DNA of 6,069 nt from Treponema sp. (GTDB taxonomy: Bacteria; Spirochaetota; Spirochaetia; Treponematales; Breznakiellaceae): positions 1-6,069 of the forward strand of contig JAISOQ010000270.1 in NCBI GenBank assembly GCA_031275515.1. The letters run 5' to 3'. Position 1 is the stretch's first letter. Each line of letters opens with the position of its first letter. Shown here piece by piece: positions 5,885 to 6,069 of the stretch. The notes below the pieces were generated by a model, which did not search any database, had not been told where the DNA came from, and saw only the letters and a list, made by a program, of their open reading frames with translations. The position numbers and the translations under genes are program-made.

Positions 5885-5914
5885 ATTTTATCCGGCGGGG
5901 CTAAGAATTGTAAT
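5885..5914 (-). promoter_or_regulatory. predicted hemW promoter, placed for a leaderless transcript
   Basis: On the minus strand TAAAAT at 5890-5885 matches the -10 box in five of six positions and is separated from the ATG at 5878 by exactly six bases (ACGGCG). ATTACA at 5914-5909, 18 bases upstream, is a fair -35 candidate (four of six matches). Transcription would begin at about the A of the start codon. The -10 box overlaps the in-frame TAA that closes the upstream frame, so no longer protein is possible. No purine-rich ribosome binding site is present. Confidence 0.48.
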
Positions 5915-5942
5915 GGGCTTGCCCGGTATCCCGTCTGACGCC

Positions 5943-5960
5943 GCCCCACGGCAGTGGGCG
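5943..5960. repeat. short GC-rich hairpin in the divergent intergenic region
   Basis: GCCCCAC (5943-5949) and GTGGGCG (5954-5960) form a stem of five perfect pairs (CCCAC/GTGGG) around GGCA, extendable with a bulge. It lies between hemW and the gene starting at 6029, just before the -35 box at 5968. It could be part of a mobile-element end, an operator or chance; the sequence does not decide. Confidence 0.3.
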
Positions 5961-5967
5961 AAAAGCG

Positions 5968-5999
5968 TTGACGGTGGATAAAAGCCATGATAATATAGT
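5968..5999 (+). promoter_or_regulatory. sigma-70-type promoter for the gene starting at 6029
   Basis: TTGACG at 5968-5973 is a five-of-six match to the -35 consensus. TAATAT at 5991-5996 follows after 17 bases; TATAGT at 5994-5999 and GATAAT at 5989-5994 are overlapping alternatives for the -10 box. The predicted transcript has a leader of about 25-30 bases before the ATG at 6029. It is the best -35 box in the window. Confidence 0.55.
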
Positions 6000-6028
6000 T
6001 GTCAAAGCAAAGACGGGGAGGGATTATC

Positions 6029-6069
6029 ATGGTATTAGCGCCGGTAAAATGTCCGCATTGCGGAAGTGA
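6029..6069 (+). CDS. partial N-terminus of a zinc-ribbon protein, possibly IS1-type InsA
   Basis: An ATG at 6029 opens 13 full codons, MVLAPVKCPHCGS, before the window ends. The Shine-Dalgarno site GGGGAGG (6015-6021) lies 7 bases upstream and a good promoter precedes it. CPHCGS at residues 8-13 is the first half of a zinc ribbon very near the N-terminus, as in the InsA-like first ORF of IS1-family elements. Many other zinc-ribbon proteins, such as short FmdB-like or regulator proteins, could begin the same way. That it is a real gene start is fairly likely; that it belongs to an insertion sequence is a guess from the N-terminal pattern. No IS end or target duplication can be confirmed here. 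Confidence 0.55.
   Translation, partial: MVLAPVKCPHCGS

Noticed and set aside
5968..6069. Alternative reading frame ending in TGA at 6067-6069
   Set aside because: It would need a TTG start without a good ribosome binding site and shows no motif, whereas the frame from 6029 has a strong Shine-Dalgarno site and CPHCGS.

Overview
The window looks like ordinary chromosomal DNA of a bacterium, with three full-length housekeeping-type genes and fragments at both edges. Protein style, the GC-rich third codon positions and the HrpA form suggest a spirochaete, possibly of the termite-gut Treponema type. That placement is inference from general resemblance; no marker gene in the window proves it.

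Layout. Positions 1-120 hold a short reading frame at the edge that could be real on either strand. Positions 121-255 are non-coding and repeat-like: a perfect 8-bp inverted repeat at 130-151, then a block at 183-244 built from 'ATCC.CG'-type units with an 8-bp inverted repeat. Positions 290-360 carry a clear promoter and Shine-Dalgarno site for a 530-residue FMN-binding glutamate synthase-domain protein (361-1953, +). Positions 1954-2083 hold a strong hairpin (1974-1998), a second hairpin (2005-2028), an A6T5 tract and the promoter of an HrpA-type DEAH RNA helicase (2084-4702, +). This gene converges on hemW (5878-4751, -), a radical-SAM heme chaperone-like protein, across a 48-bp gap with an imperfect hairpin. 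The last 190 bases are a divergent intergenic region leading to the first 13 codons of a zinc-ribbon protein (6029 onwards, +), perhaps the InsA-like protein of an IS1-type element.

The genes do not form an evident pathway or operon. Each complete gene appears to have its own promoter, and the first two are separated by terminator-like hairpins. I see no CRISPR array, tRNA, rRNA or defence system.

The most interesting signals are at gene starts and in protein architecture. hrpA and hemW both lack a Shine-Dalgarno site, have start codons forced by a close upstream in-frame stop, and have a -10-like hexamer ending exactly 6 bases before the ATG. That is the geometry expected for leaderless mRNAs. 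The other two candidate starts (361 and 6029) have good Shine-Dalgarno sites. The glutamate synthase-like protein carries an N-terminal four-cysteine cluster and lacks the usual CHLNTCP-type cysteine segment. The helicase has a repeat-encoded low-complexity insert and a C-terminal module I cannot name.
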